Shown: positions 16,941 through 25,309, counted from the stretch's first letter. The stretch: 35,359 nucleotides of DNA from an uncultured Porphyromonadaceae bacterium (GCA_947176295.1 CAMWQB010000016.1:1-35359); one strand, 5' to 3'. Notes: a model not told the origin generated them from the sequence alone. Program-made: numbers and translations.

Positions 16941-18132
16941 GCAGCCTCTTCAAAACGGGTGTAAGGCGCTCCATAGCTTCGACAAGTCGGGCACGCGGAC
17001 AAGCGAAATTGATGCGCATATATCCGTCGTCGCCATACATTTCGCCTGCGTTGAGCCACACACCGCACTCCTTTACGAGCAAGTTCTCGAGCTCCTCGGA
17101 GGGGATGCCCAGCGAACTTACATCTACCCAAGCAAGATATGTAGCCTCGAGGGCTGCAAAGGGCAGGAAGGGCAGCTCGCGACGCAGATAAGAACTGAGC
17201 CACTGCCAGTTGGCGTTGAGATAGGCGACAAGCTGAGTTAGCCACTCCTCGCCTTCGGTGTATGCTGCTATGAGGCCTGCCACGCCGAAAGGATTCACGT
17301 CGCAGACCTCGTTGTCGTTGACAGCCCTGTCGACGAGCGTGCGGAGGGATTCATTGCCGCAGACGATGTTGGCAATCTGAAGTCCTGCGGTGTTGAAAGC
17401 CTTTGAGGGAGAATTGCATATGATAGCCTCCGATGTGTATTCCGAGGCAAGTGATCCGTAGCTCACAAATTCGTGGCCGGGGAGGGTTAGGTCGCAATGA
17501 ATCTCGTCGCTGACGACCGTAACACCGTGGCGTCTACAGATGCGCGCAACTTCCTCAAGCTCGGTGCGTGTCCATGCGCGACCTACAGGATTGTGAGGAT
17601 TGCAAAGAAGGAGAATCCGGTTTGCAGGGTCGTGGGCGAGCCGTTCGAGCGAGGCGAAGTCCATGACGAAAGTGAAGCTTCCGTCGGGCAATTCCTTGCG
17701 CACGAGCGGATTGCGGACTATCGAGCAGCCGTTGTTACGGATCGACGAGAAGAAACAGTTGTAGACCGGCGTCTGAACTATGACCCCGTCGCCGGGATGG
17801 GTGAGGGCTTTTATGATTGCCGATATAGCCGGGACAACGCCGGGAACATAGATTACGCTTTCGCGACGGATCGTGTAGCCATGGCGTCGGCTGAACCAGC
17901 CGGACAGGGCCTGGTAGTAGCTATCCGGAACAAGGGTATAGCCGAAAACGCCGTGGTCGACCCTCCGACGGAGGGCTTCGATGATGCACGGGGCGGTATA
18001 GAAATCCATGTCGGCCACCCACAGAGGGATAATGTCTGCGCGATCAACGCCGCCGGGGGCCTGGGAATCCCACTTGTAGGACCCGGACCCACGGCGGCGC
18101 GGGGCGGCAATGTCGAAATCAATTTTTGCCAT
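16930..18132 (-). CDS. MalY/PatB-type PLP-dependent C-S lyase (aminotransferase fold)
   Basis: A 400-residue fold-type I PLP enzyme from the ATG at 18130-18132 (an upstream TTG adds three residues). The N-terminal segment SGSYKWD, then LWVADMDFYTAP (37-48) and GVFGYT (61-66), are typical of MalY/PatB. Further motifs are CNPHNPVGR (177-185), VVSDEIHCDL (206-215) and the Schiff-base lysine K244 in NSPSKAFN. PatB-like enzymes cleave cystathionine or other cysteine-S conjugates to pyruvate, ammonia and a thiol. The start overlaps the end of the DUF3737 gene by 14 bases. Downstream MATE and GH20 genes suggest detoxification or nutrient use, but this is not shown. Confidence 0.92.
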   Translation of the reverse strand: MAKIDFDIAAPRRRGSGSYKWDSQAPGGVDRADIIPLWVADMDFYTAPCIIEALRRRVDHGVFGYTLVPDSYYQALSGWFSRRHGYTIRRESVIYVPGVVPAISAIIKALTHPGDGVIVQTPVYNCFFSSIRNNGCSIVRNPLVRKELPDGSFTFVMDFASLERLAHDPANRILLLCNPHNPVGRAWTRTELEEVARICRRHGVTVVSDEIHCDLTLPGHEFVSYGSLASEYTSEAIICNSPSKAFNTAGLQIANIVCGNESLRTLVDRAVNDNEVCDVNPFGVAGLIAAYTEGEEWLTQLVAYLNANWQWLSSYLRRELPFLPFAALEATYLAWVDVSSLGIPSEELENLLVKECGVWLNAGEMYGDDGYMRINFACPRARLVEAMERLTPVLKRLHGC

Positions 18133-18973
18133 CACGCACAATTATCTCGCAGTCGGCCGGAGCCTTGCGGAATTCGTCCAGAATAATGTCGCCGACGGAA
18201 TCGACGGTGATGCGCCCTGTGGTGGGATTCTTTATGCTTACGACGTGTCCGCGGACATCGGCCCGGACGTCGCTCTCTTCGAAGGCGAGGTCGGCGTCGT
18301 CGCCGAAGGTGCAGTTTTCAAGCACGAGGCCCTTGCAATAGCAGAGGGGCTGAGTGCCGGAAATGTGGCAATTGATGAGATGAAGGTTCTCGGAATACCA
18401 GCCGAGATATTCGCCGTCGAGGCGGGAATCGCGGACGGTAACGTCCTTCGTGTTCCAGAAGGCATCCTTGGAATGGATATCGGCCTCGGAAATTTCTACA
18501 TTGCGACAGTACTGGAAAGAATAATTTCCCTGCTGGCGCCACGAGCGGATGCGTATGTTGTCGGTGTGCATGAAGAGATAGTCGGCGTGGTCGACCTCGA
18601 CGTCTTCGATATCCACATCGGAGCAATGCCAGAGGGTCTCCTGAGCATCGGGGATGCGAACGTTGCGGAGCTTTATGCCTTTGAGTTCACGGAACATTTT
18701 CGGGGCTTCGACAATGGTGTTTACCATCGAGCAGTTGCGGCTATACCAGAGGGCGGCGCGGGCACCTTCAGTGAAAAGGCAATCGGCTATGCTGAAGCCG
18801 TCGACATGCCAGAAAGGATACTTTCCTTCGAAGCTACAGCGGACAGCTTCGATGTGGGAGCAATTTTTAAGTGCGCTCTCGCCTGCATGGATAGTACAGT
18901 CTTCGAGCCGCAGATCATGGCTGCCGAAAAGCGGGCGTTCGCCACCAAATTCTTCGTTCTTTATGGTTTTCAT
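18119..18973 (-). CDS. DUF3737 family protein, parallel beta-helix-like
   Basis: A 284-residue protein without a signal peptide. It begins MKTIKNEEFGGERPLFGSHD and contains repeated short strands such as LRLEDCTI, IEAVRCSFEG, FSIADCLFTEGARA, VDIEDVEVDHADYLF, NVEISEADI, VTVRDSRLDGEY and LVLENCTFGDDADL. The repeats of about 20-25 residues suggest a right-handed beta-helix, as predicted for the DUF3737 family. Function is uncharacterised. With no secretion signal it is probably cytoplasmic, unlike most polysaccharide-active beta-helix enzymes. It is the first gene of the unit running to the GH20 lipoprotein. Confidence 0.88.
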   Translation of the reverse strand: MKTIKNEEFGGERPLFGSHDLRLEDCTIHAGESALKNCSHIEAVRCSFEGKYPFWHVDGFSIADCLFTEGARAALWYSRNCSMVNTIVEAPKMFRELKGIKLRNVRIPDAQETLWHCSDVDIEDVEVDHADYLFMHTDNIRIRSWRQQGNYSFQYCRNVEISEADIHSKDAFWNTKDVTVRDSRLDGEYLGWYSENLHLINCHISGTQPLCYCKGLVLENCTFGDDADLAFEESDVRADVRGHVVSIKNPTTGRITVDSVGDIILDEFRKAPADCEIIVRDGKN

Positions 18974-18994
18974 GTCAGTTTAAGAATTACGTTG

Positions 18995-19002
18995 CAAATA
19001 TA
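18995..19002 (-). promoter_or_regulatory. -7 box for DUF3737-patB-MATE-GH20 unit
   Basis: TATATTTG on the minus strand (complement of 18995-19002) about 21 bases before the DUF3737 ATG. A TTTG lies upstream but with only 15 bases between, shorter than usual, so the promoter is tentative. Confidence 0.45.
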
Positions 19003-19054
19003 GCTATTTTTTCGTTACAAACACAGCCTTGGCCAGGTACATTCCCAATATGCA

Positions 19055-20425
19055 TCAGAAGGAGAATGTGAAGTTTGCGAGGGCACGGTTGACGTTGGCG
19101 TGGGAGCCGTCGAAGTCGACACGCTTGCCGGCAAGGTATTCCACACCGAGCTGGATGCGCGGAGTGAAGCTATAGACGAGGTTCAGGGCAAGATACTGGC
19201 CGTACTTGTACGTGTCGTCGTGGAGATGTCCTTTCGGGAAGTGGCGCAATGTTGCCAGGGCGAGGTTGCTGCTGAGTTTGGGAGTGATCCATGCCTTAGC
19301 GCCGGCGGTAACGCTTACTGTGGTGGGAGCATACATTTCGCCGGGTTTATCGGGAGTGCCGAGGAGATCCAGATTGCCGTTTGAGAGGCCTCCGGTGTAG
19401 GAAGCAATGCCCTTCCCGACGGACCCGAGCGCAAAGACGGAAACATTGCGGGAGGCGCGGACAACGCTCGAAAGCTGAACGCCCCAACCAAGGACGTGGC
19501 GGTTTCGCTCAGCGGGAATATCGCGGTAGGCCATCGAGCGGATCACACCTGCAATGCGGACATGGCTCATGCCTCGATTCCACTGATACTGGCCGAGGGC
19601 GGCGAAGTCGGGGACGTAATCCTTGACTTTCTTAGTGAGGCCATCCTGCTCCTGAGGCTGCGAAGACGGGAACTCGACAGAGCCTGCAAAGGTCCAGCGG
19701 TCCTTCCACGTGTGGAGATAGCGGACGAGGACATTCGACTTGTCGATCTTTCCATCGCCGCCGGAGGGGTCGAGGACATCGGGCTGGGCAGCAGGATCGG
19801 AGAACGTAGTCTTGGCGAGACCGGCAGTGAAATCGCCTATCTGAAACCAGGCTTTCTTGAGCTTGAAGCCATGATTCTGGTAGCCGTCGAAGCCTCCCTC
19901 GATGTATGCGCGGTAGTCGCCTATCGGAGTGTGGCGCCCCATGATATTGAAGAAAATGGCCGAGCCTGCGGCCGAAGCGCTGAGGGCACGCATGGCTTCA
20001 GGCGACTTGGGGGTCATGAGATATGTATTGAAATCGGCTCCGGGGATTGTGCCGTTCCAATCGAACCACCCGCTGACGTTGAGAACGCCGCCAATACCCA
20101 TCGCGAGGTTGGCGTCTTTGCTCATGAACGTGAAATAAGGCGTTTCAGGGTCCTGCGAGTTGCGGAACTGATCGAAGTAGAACTTCGCAAGGAGAGATTC
20201 CACAGAGTCGCGGCCCGGACGGGAACCATCGTCGCCGTTCATGATAATAACTTTCGAATTCTTAATGATCTCGCGTCTCTGGGCCTCCTCGGGATAGAGA
20301 GCGGTTGTGTCGACGGCAGCGACATCTGTCTGCGAGTTGGAGGACAAGCCACCTGAGCGGGCAACAGCCGGCAAGCCGACTGAGAGAGCGGCAGCGGCCG
20401 CAACGATGTGGAAAGATGTTTTCAT
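19055..20425 (-). CDS. DcaP-like outer membrane porin
   Basis: A 456-residue outer membrane protein. Residues 1-23 are a signal peptide with a likely cleavage after AVA. A variable periplasmic part with acidic and basic stretches covers about 24-105. Then come the DcaP-type beta-barrel features: strands of alternating aromatic/hydrophobic residues, GRHTPIGDYRAYIEGGFDG, the FKLKKAWFQIGDFTAGLAKTTFSD turn, and RIQLGVEYLAGKRVDFDGSHANVNRALANFTFSF with terminal Phe. DcaP-like proteins form trimeric channels for small, often anionic solutes. It follows crcB by 38 bases with no visible terminator or promoter between. Confidence 0.82.
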   Translation of the reverse strand: MKTSFHIVAAAAALSVGLPAVARSGGLSSNSQTDVAAVDTTALYPEEAQRREIIKNSKVIIMNGDDGSRPGRDSVESLLAKFYFDQFRNSQDPETPYFTFMSKDANLAMGIGGVLNVSGWFDWNGTIPGADFNTYLMTPKSPEAMRALSASAAGSAIFFNIMGRHTPIGDYRAYIEGGFDGYQNHGFKLKKAWFQIGDFTAGLAKTTFSDPAAQPDVLDPSGGDGKIDKSNVLVRYLHTWKDRWTFAGSVEFPSSQPQEQDGLTKKVKDYVPDFAALGQYQWNRGMSHVRIAGVIRSMAYRDIPAERNRHVLGWGVQLSSVVRASRNVSVFALGSVGKGIASYTGGLSNGNLDLLGTPDKPGEMYAPTTVSVTAGAKAWITPKLSSNLALATLRHFPKGHLHDDTYKYGQYLALNLVYSFTPRIQLGVEYLAGKRVDFDGSHANVNRALANFTFSF

Positions 20426-20463
20426 ATTGTGTTTTGATTAAGATGAAGTTGAATCTTGTCGGA

Positions 20464-20835
20464 TTATCGGAAAAGAGCCCGGCCACCCCAAACGCAGACG
20501 AGGCCGAGAATTATGGACAAGGCCAGATAAAGGGCGAAGGTGGCCCACTCGCCTTTGGAGCTCAGGACCCACATGTCGTTGGCAAATGTGGAAAAGGTGG
20601 TGAAACCGCCACAGAATCCGGTGAGAAGCAAGACGTTCTGCCCCGGAGTTATGACCTTGGAATGCTCGAGAAAGCCGAAGAAAACGCCGAAGAGAAAACA
20701 ACCGATGATGTTTACGAGGAATGTTCCCATCGGAAAGGTACCGTGCCACACGGTTGACGACCATTTGGTGAGGAGATACCGACCGGCGGTTCCGACGAAT
20801 CCTCCGCATCCTGCAATGATGAGTTCTTTAAACAT
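20464..20835 (-). CDS. crcB: Fluoride channel CrcB/Fluc
   Basis: A 123-residue four-helix membrane protein of the Fluc family, which works as a dual-topology dimer to let fluoride out of the cytoplasm. The signatures are GGFVGTAGRYLLTKW (11-25), PMGTFLVNIIGCFLFGVFFGF (35-55), and the GFCGGFTTFSTFANDMW block (73-89) with the conserved Phe and Thr residues lining the pathway. The length is standard. No fluoride riboswitch could be recognised in the roughly 60 bases before it, and I see no full promoter there. It is followed by the DcaP-like porin. Confidence 0.95.
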   Translation of the reverse strand: MFKELIIAGCGGFVGTAGRYLLTKWSSTVWHGTFPMGTFLVNIIGCFLFGVFFGFLEHSKVITPGQNVLLLTGFCGGFTTFSTFANDMWVLSSKGEWATFALYLALSIILGLVCVWGGRALFR

Positions 20836-20895
20836 ACTCAGGTCCTGATGAAAGAATAAATGCTTAAAAGTGTTGTATGTTTTATAAACGCAAGG

Positions 20896-20920
20896 GGCCT
20901 CCGGAATGTTTCCCGAGGCC
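20896..20920 (-). terminator. Hairpin terminator after the purF-like gene
   Basis: A 10-bp inverted repeat with one G-G mismatch (arms 20896-20905 and 20911-20920, GGCCTCCGGA and TCCCGAGGCC) and a 5-base loop, 33 bases after the purF-like stop on the minus strand. The following U-tract is weak, so it could also be a Rho-assisted or stabilising hairpin. Confidence 0.6.
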
Positions 20921-20953
20921 TCTATGTATATTTTCCTGCGACGTCAGGAGCGG

Positions 20954-22858
20954 TCAGTAGGGGAAGGACTGGACGCGTGCGCCGAATGTGCGCTCGTAGT
21001 AGTCGACGAAGGCCTGATTGACGAGCCTCGTACCGCCGGGGGTGGGATAATCGCCGGAGAAATACCAGTCGCCGGGACAGCCGGGGACAGCCCTGTGCAG
21101 GCCGTCGAGTGTCTGATACAGGATGTCGGCCTTTGCGGTGAGCCTTTCGGGGGTGAGCATCGTGCAGATTGAGGCGGAAATTTCCTCGTCGGTGAAGGGT
21201 GCGTAGATATCCTTGACGTGGTTTATCCGAGCCTCGGGAGCATCGATGAGGACGGCGCGGCGGCACTTCTCGTATGTGTCGTGAATGAGCGACACCCTAC
21301 CCTGCTCCATGAGCAGGCGGATAGCCGCGCGGAAGGCAATGAGTTCTTCGAGACGCGGCATGTCGATTCCGTAGTAGTCGGGGTAGCGGACCTGCGGAGA
21401 GGAGCTGACAACGATGATTCGCTTGGGCTCGAGGCGGTCGAGAATGCGGAGGATGCTCTGCTTGAGGGTTGTGCCACGGACGATGGAGTCGTCGATGACG
21501 ACTATCGTATCCTGCTCGGGACGCACGGAGCCATATGTTACGTCGTAGACATGTGCGGCCAGGTCGTTGCGAGAGGTGCCCTCGGCAATGAATGTGCGGA
21601 GCTTTATATCCTTGATCGCAATTTTTTCGACCCGGACTTTCCGGCTGAGGATATCTGCAAGCTCCGGCGGGGTGAGCTTTCCGTGCTCGTTCAGGGCCGA
21701 GACTTCCTCGAGCTTGTGTGCATCGTTGATTTTCTCGAGTTCCTGCACCATTCCGATGAAAGCCACTTCGGCCGTGTTGGGGATGAAGGAGAAGACAGTG
21801 TCGTGCAGATTATTGTCGAGCATCTCCAAAAGCCGTGGCACAATGTTGGCTCCGAGGGCTTTGCGCTCGCGGTATATATCCTCGTCGCTGCCCCGGGAGA
21901 AATATATTCGCTCGAAGGAACAACGGCGGTTGGGGGCTTCGGGGAGAATCCTGCGGATGTCGACGCGACCGCTCTGGGTGATGATAAGGGCGCAGCCGGG
22001 CTCGAGCTCCTTGACCTCATCGGCGCGGACATTGAACACCGTGCGGATGACGGGGCGCTCGGAAGTGAGCACGGCAATTTCGTCGTTGCAATAGTAGAAT
22101 GCGGGACGGATGCCGTTGGCATCGCGCAAGGCGAAAGTATCGCCGGAACCCGTTGCACCGACAATCACGAAGCCGCCATCCCAGAGTGGGGAAACCTCTT
22201 TGAGGACGACCTCGACGCTGAGCTCGCGCTCGATGGCGCGGGAGAGCTCGGGATCGCGCACCACATTTCTGTACTTGCGGTAGACACGATGGTTCTCCTT
22301 GTCGAGTGCGTTTCCGATCTGCTCGAGGAGCAGAACCGTGTCGCCGTAAAGCCGCGGGTGCTGACCGGAAGAGACAATGTGTTCGAAAATCTCTCCGACG
22401 TTAGTCATGTTGAAATTTCCGCACAACATCATAGCCCTCGAGCGCCAGTTGTTGCGGCGGAGGAAGGGATGGGTATATTCTATCCCGCTTCGGCCGGTAG
22501 TGCTGTAACGGAGGTGGCCCATGTAGATTTCTCCGATGAATGGGGCGAGGGTATCGGCTTCTTCGGGGCTGAGGCTGTTGAGGTCGGAAGGCAACTCGCG
22601 TCCGATGTTTTGGAAAATCTCGTCTATTGCACCTGTGCCGAGGGCACGTTCGCGGAATACGTACTCGTGTCCGGGAACAGCGTTAAGCTTTACGACACCC
22701 ACGCCCGCCGCCTCCTGGCCGCGGTTGTGCTGCTTCTCCATGAGGAGATATAGGCGGTCGAGGGCGTATGTGTACGAGCCGTACTTGCGCTTATAATATT
22801 CCAGAGGCTTGAGGAGGCGTATGAGGGCAACGCCGCACTCGTGCTTGAGTTGTTCCAT
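20954..22858 (-). CDS. Long PurF-like glutamine amidotransferase/phosphoribosyltransferase
   Basis: A 634-residue protein from the ATG at 22856-22858. An Ntn glutaminase domain begins MEQLKHECGVALI; Cys8 would be the nucleophile after removal of a seven-residue propeptide. QHNRGQEAAGVGV (43-55) and GHLRYSTTG (114-122) match PurF. The oxyanion segment is CGNFNMTN (146-153), with Cys where PurF has Asn in NGN. The C-terminal half has the PRPP loop VVIDDSIVRGTT (about residue 455) and ends with CPGDWYFSGDYPTPGG. PurF makes phosphoribosylamine from PRPP and glutamine. At about 130 residues longer and with this change, it may be a paralogue. It is 10 bases after glnN. Confidence 0.8.
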   Translation of the reverse strand: MEQLKHECGVALIRLLKPLEYYKRKYGSYTYALDRLYLLMEKQHNRGQEAAGVGVVKLNAVPGHEYVFRERALGTGAIDEIFQNIGRELPSDLNSLSPEEADTLAPFIGEIYMGHLRYSTTGRSGIEYTHPFLRRNNWRSRAMMLCGNFNMTNVGEIFEHIVSSGQHPRLYGDTVLLLEQIGNALDKENHRVYRKYRNVVRDPELSRAIERELSVEVVLKEVSPLWDGGFVIVGATGSGDTFALRDANGIRPAFYYCNDEIAVLTSERPVIRTVFNVRADEVKELEPGCALIITQSGRVDIRRILPEAPNRRCSFERIYFSRGSDEDIYRERKALGANIVPRLLEMLDNNLHDTVFSFIPNTAEVAFIGMVQELEKINDAHKLEEVSALNEHGKLTPPELADILSRKVRVEKIAIKDIKLRTFIAEGTSRNDLAAHVYDVTYGSVRPEQDTIVVIDDSIVRGTTLKQSILRILDRLEPKRIIVVSSSPQVRYPDYYGIDMPRLEELIAFRAAIRLLMEQGRVSLIHDTYEKCRRAVLIDAPEARINHVKDIYAPFTDEEISASICTMLTPERLTAKADILYQTLDGLHRAVPGCPGDWYFSGDYPTPGGTRLVNQAFVDYYERTFGARVQSFPY

Positions 22859-22868
22859 TCGGGAGGAG

Positions 22869-25061
22869 TTATCGGATGAAGAGCAGTTCGCGATACTTGG
22901 GGAGGGGCCACATTTCGTTGTCGACCATAAGCTCGAGCTTGTCGATGTGGTAGCGGATTGCTTCCATGGGAGGGAGCACCTCGTTATAGTATGCCAGGGC
23001 TTTCTCGCGCTCGTCTTCGATGGCATTGGCCTTTTTGCGGGCGGCTACCATTTCTTCGACTTTTGAGTTGATGCCAAACATGTGGCGCGAGATTTTTTCG
23101 ATCATGTCGAGGTCGTGGCTTACGATTTCCGCACCTTTCTGTCCGGAGAAGAGGGTTTTGAGCTTCACAACATTGTCGACGAGCATCGACTGATAGCGGG
23201 TGGCCACGGGGATGATATGATTCATTGCGAGGTCGCCGAGCACGCGGGCTTCGATCTGGATCTTCTTGGTGTACATTTCCCACTTCACCTCGTTGCGGGC
23301 CTCGAGCTCGACTTTGGAGAATACACCGGTGCGCTCGAACATCTCGACGGATTCGGGACGGAGATATGCGTCGAAAATCTTGGGAGGGCAGGTCTCGCAG
23401 TCGAGGCCTCGACCTACGGCTTCCTTCTGCCACTCCTCAGAGTAGCCGTTGCCATCGAAGTGGATTGCCTTGGAATCCTTGAGGAGTGTGCGGACCTCTG
23501 CCAGGATGGCTTCCGTGAGCTTTTCGCCGCGGCCGAGACGCTCCTGTACGCGGGAATGGAATGTGTCGAGCTGGTCGGCAACGGCAGCGTTGAGGGCAAT
23601 CATGGCCGAGGCACAGTTTGCGCTCGAGCCTACCGCACGGAACTCGAAGCGGTTGCCGGTGAAGGCAAAGGGCGACGTGCGGTTGCGGTCGGTATTGTCG
23701 ATCATAAGATCGGGTATCTGAGCCAGGCCGAGGGAGTATTCTTCCTTCCCGGAGAGGCCCATGAGGTCGGCCATGGTGGAGTTTTCGATCTTCTCTAGGA
23801 CGTCTGAAAGGCGGCTGCCCGTGAATATTGAGATAATTGCCGGGGGGGCCTCGTTAGCTCCGAGGCGATGAGCGTTGGTGGCGCTCATAATCGAAGCCTT
23901 GAGGAGGCCGTTGTGCTTATGGACGGCAGCCATGACATTGGCCACGAAGGTGATGAACTGGAGGTTATCCTCTGGGGTCTTTCCAGGTGCGAAAAGGAGC
24001 TTTCCGCGGTCGGTGCCGAGGCTCCAGTTGTTGTGCTTGCCCGAGCCGTTGACGCCGGCAAACGGTTTCTCGTGCAGGAGGACACGGAAATTATGGCGGC
24101 GTGCAACCTCGGCCATGAGGGTCATGAGCAGGAGATTGTGGTCGTTGGCAAGATTCGTCTCCTCAAATACGGGAGCGAGCTCGAACTGATTGGGCGCAAC
24201 CTCGTTGTGGCGGGTCTTTGCGGGGATGCCGAGGCGATGACATTCAATTTCGAGGTCGAGCATGAATGCCTCCACGCGGGAAGGAATCGAGCCGAAGTAG
24301 TGGTCTTCGAGCTGCTGATTCTTTGGGCTTTCGTGGCCCATGAGCGTGCGACCGGTCATCACGAGGTCGGGGCGGGCGCTGTAGAGCGATTCATCCACGA
24401 GGAAATATTCCTGCTCCCAGCCGAGATAACTCTTGACGTGCTTCACCTCGGGGTCGAAAAGGCGTGCTACTTTTGCGCCGGCGATGTCGACGGCGTTGAG
24501 GGCGCGAAGCAGAGGGGTCTTGTAGTCGAGGCTTTCGCCTGTATAGGAGATGAAAATCGTGGGGATACAAAGGGTCTCGCCGAGGATGAATGCGGGCGAG
24601 GAGATGTCCCAGGCTGAATATCCGCGAGCCTCGAAGGTATTGCGGATGCCGCCGTTGGGGAAAGATGAAGCGTCGGGTTCCTGCTGAACAAGAAGCTTTC
24701 CGGAGAAGGTCTCCATGACGGAGCCTTTGCCATCGTGTTCGATGAATGCATCGTGCTTCTCGGCGGTGCCGTCGGTGAGGGGGTGGAACCAGTGGGTGTA
24801 GTGGCGTGCGCCATTGTCGGTGGCCCAACGCTTCATACCCTCTGCCACCGAATCGGCCAGGCTTCGCGAGATTGGTCTCTTATTTTCGATTGCATCGAGC
24901 AGGGCGTCGTATGTGTCCTTGGGAAGGTAGCGGAACATTGTCGCGCGATTGAACACTCGTTCGCCGAAATATTCGGTAGGACGCTCGGAAGGAAGGTCTA
25001 CGGACTGGGCTTTGCGGTCGTAAGCCTCTTCTACTGCTTTGAATCGTAAGGAACTGGACAT
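22869..25061 (-). CDS. glnN: Glutamine synthetase type III
   Basis: A 730-residue protein, the length of GSIII rather than the 450-residue GSI. It joins ammonia to glutamate with ATP to make glutamine, in a double-ring dodecamer. Seen are an N-terminal GSIII region with YFGERVFNRATMFRYLP, HWFHPLTDGTAEKHDAF (about 95-112), the metal-binding EVAPNQFELAPVFEE (about 265-280), NGSGKHNNWSLG (about 335-346) and FRAVGSSANCASAM (about 465-480). The frame is intact. It is followed by the glutamine-using PurF-like gene, and preceded by a long leader with a terminator hairpin just before the ATG, which predicts attenuation of the pair. Confidence 0.97.
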   Translation of the reverse strand: MSSSLRFKAVEEAYDRKAQSVDLPSERPTEYFGERVFNRATMFRYLPKDTYDALLDAIENKRPISRSLADSVAEGMKRWATDNGARHYTHWFHPLTDGTAEKHDAFIEHDGKGSVMETFSGKLLVQQEPDASSFPNGGIRNTFEARGYSAWDISSPAFILGETLCIPTIFISYTGESLDYKTPLLRALNAVDIAGAKVARLFDPEVKHVKSYLGWEQEYFLVDESLYSARPDLVMTGRTLMGHESPKNQQLEDHYFGSIPSRVEAFMLDLEIECHRLGIPAKTRHNEVAPNQFELAPVFEETNLANDHNLLLMTLMAEVARRHNFRVLLHEKPFAGVNGSGKHNNWSLGTDRGKLLFAPGKTPEDNLQFITFVANVMAAVHKHNGLLKASIMSATNAHRLGANEAPPAIISIFTGSRLSDVLEKIENSTMADLMGLSGKEEYSLGLAQIPDLMIDNTDRNRTSPFAFTGNRFEFRAVGSSANCASAMIALNAAVADQLDTFHSRVQERLGRGEKLTEAILAEVRTLLKDSKAIHFDGNGYSEEWQKEAVGRGLDCETCPPKIFDAYLRPESVEMFERTGVFSKVELEARNEVKWEMYTKKIQIEARVLGDLAMNHIIPVATRYQSMLVDNVVKLKTLFSGQKGAEIVSHDLDMIEKISRHMFGINSKVEEMVAARKKANAIEDEREKALAYYNEVLPPMEAIRYHIDKLELMVDNEMWPLPKYRELLFIR

Positions 25062-25278
25062 ATTGTATTAAGTTGAGTAGTGATGTGATTCAGATATAAA
25101 AAGAAGACGACCGCCCGAGCGCAGAGCAGCAGGGCGGTCGTTAAGGCTGATAGTGGGGCATGCGGAGAGGCGAGATGAGGCGGCCGACCGATTTGCAGCT
25201 CCTTTTGACGGACTGCAGCATCGACTAATGGCGCCACTGAATATTCTGCCGGAAAACATACCTTCGAAATTGATGGCG
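25062..25278 (-). promoter_or_regulatory. Structured 5' leader of glnN, candidate attenuator or regulatory RNA
   Basis: From the promoter at 25279-25309 to the glnN ATG is about 210 bases. In order of transcription it has a hairpin of TGCAGTCC pairing with GGAGCTGCA with one bulged base (25194-25217), then CGGTCG (complement of 25185-25190), then a terminator (25095-25141). The CGGTCG is complementary to CGACCG of the terminator's 5' arm, so it could act as an antiterminator. No recognised riboswitch consensus is apparent, and I see no second promoter between the terminator and glnN. This stretch holds no convincing gene. Confidence 0.55.
25095..25141 (-). terminator. Intrinsic terminator inside the glnN leader
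   Basis: A perfect 10-bp inverted repeat ACGACCGCCC/GGGCGGTCGT (25107-25116 and 25132-25141) with a 15-base loop. On the minus strand it is followed by CTTCTTTTTAT, a classical U-tract. It ends about 33 bases before the glnN ATG and downstream of the glnN promoter. On the plus strand there is no U-tract, so it acts on minus-strand transcription. Confidence 0.8.
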
Positions 25279-25309
25279 CAAAGGTAAGAATTATTTTCGG
25301 GTCCGCAAA
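25279..25309 (-). promoter_or_regulatory. Promoter of the glnN leader
   Basis: Minus strand -33 TTTG (complement of 25306-25309), 19 bases, then -7 TACCTTTG (complement of 25279-25286). Full Bacteroidota consensus, about 218 bases before glnN. Confidence 0.72.

Noticed and set aside
20836-20895. Fluoride riboswitch before crcB
   Set aside because: The short gap lacks the conserved fluoride riboswitch core and its pseudoknot strands, as far as can be read.
21218-22753. A 511-codon plus-strand open frame antisense to the purF-like gene
   Set aside because: The minus strand encodes clear amidotransferase motifs. The antisense peptide has no recognised domain, so it is a codon-bias shadow.
22859-23026. 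Extending the purF-like protein upstream by 56 residues
   Set aside because: The extension lies inside the glnN coding end and is low in conserved residues. Starting at 22858 gives a sensible propeptide before Cys8.
25068-25259. A 63-codon open frame in the glnN leader
   Set aside because: It crosses the terminator stem and has an unbiased composition rich in Ser, Arg and Ala, unlike neighbouring proteins. No run of glutamine or other regulatory codons is present, so I do not call a leader peptide.
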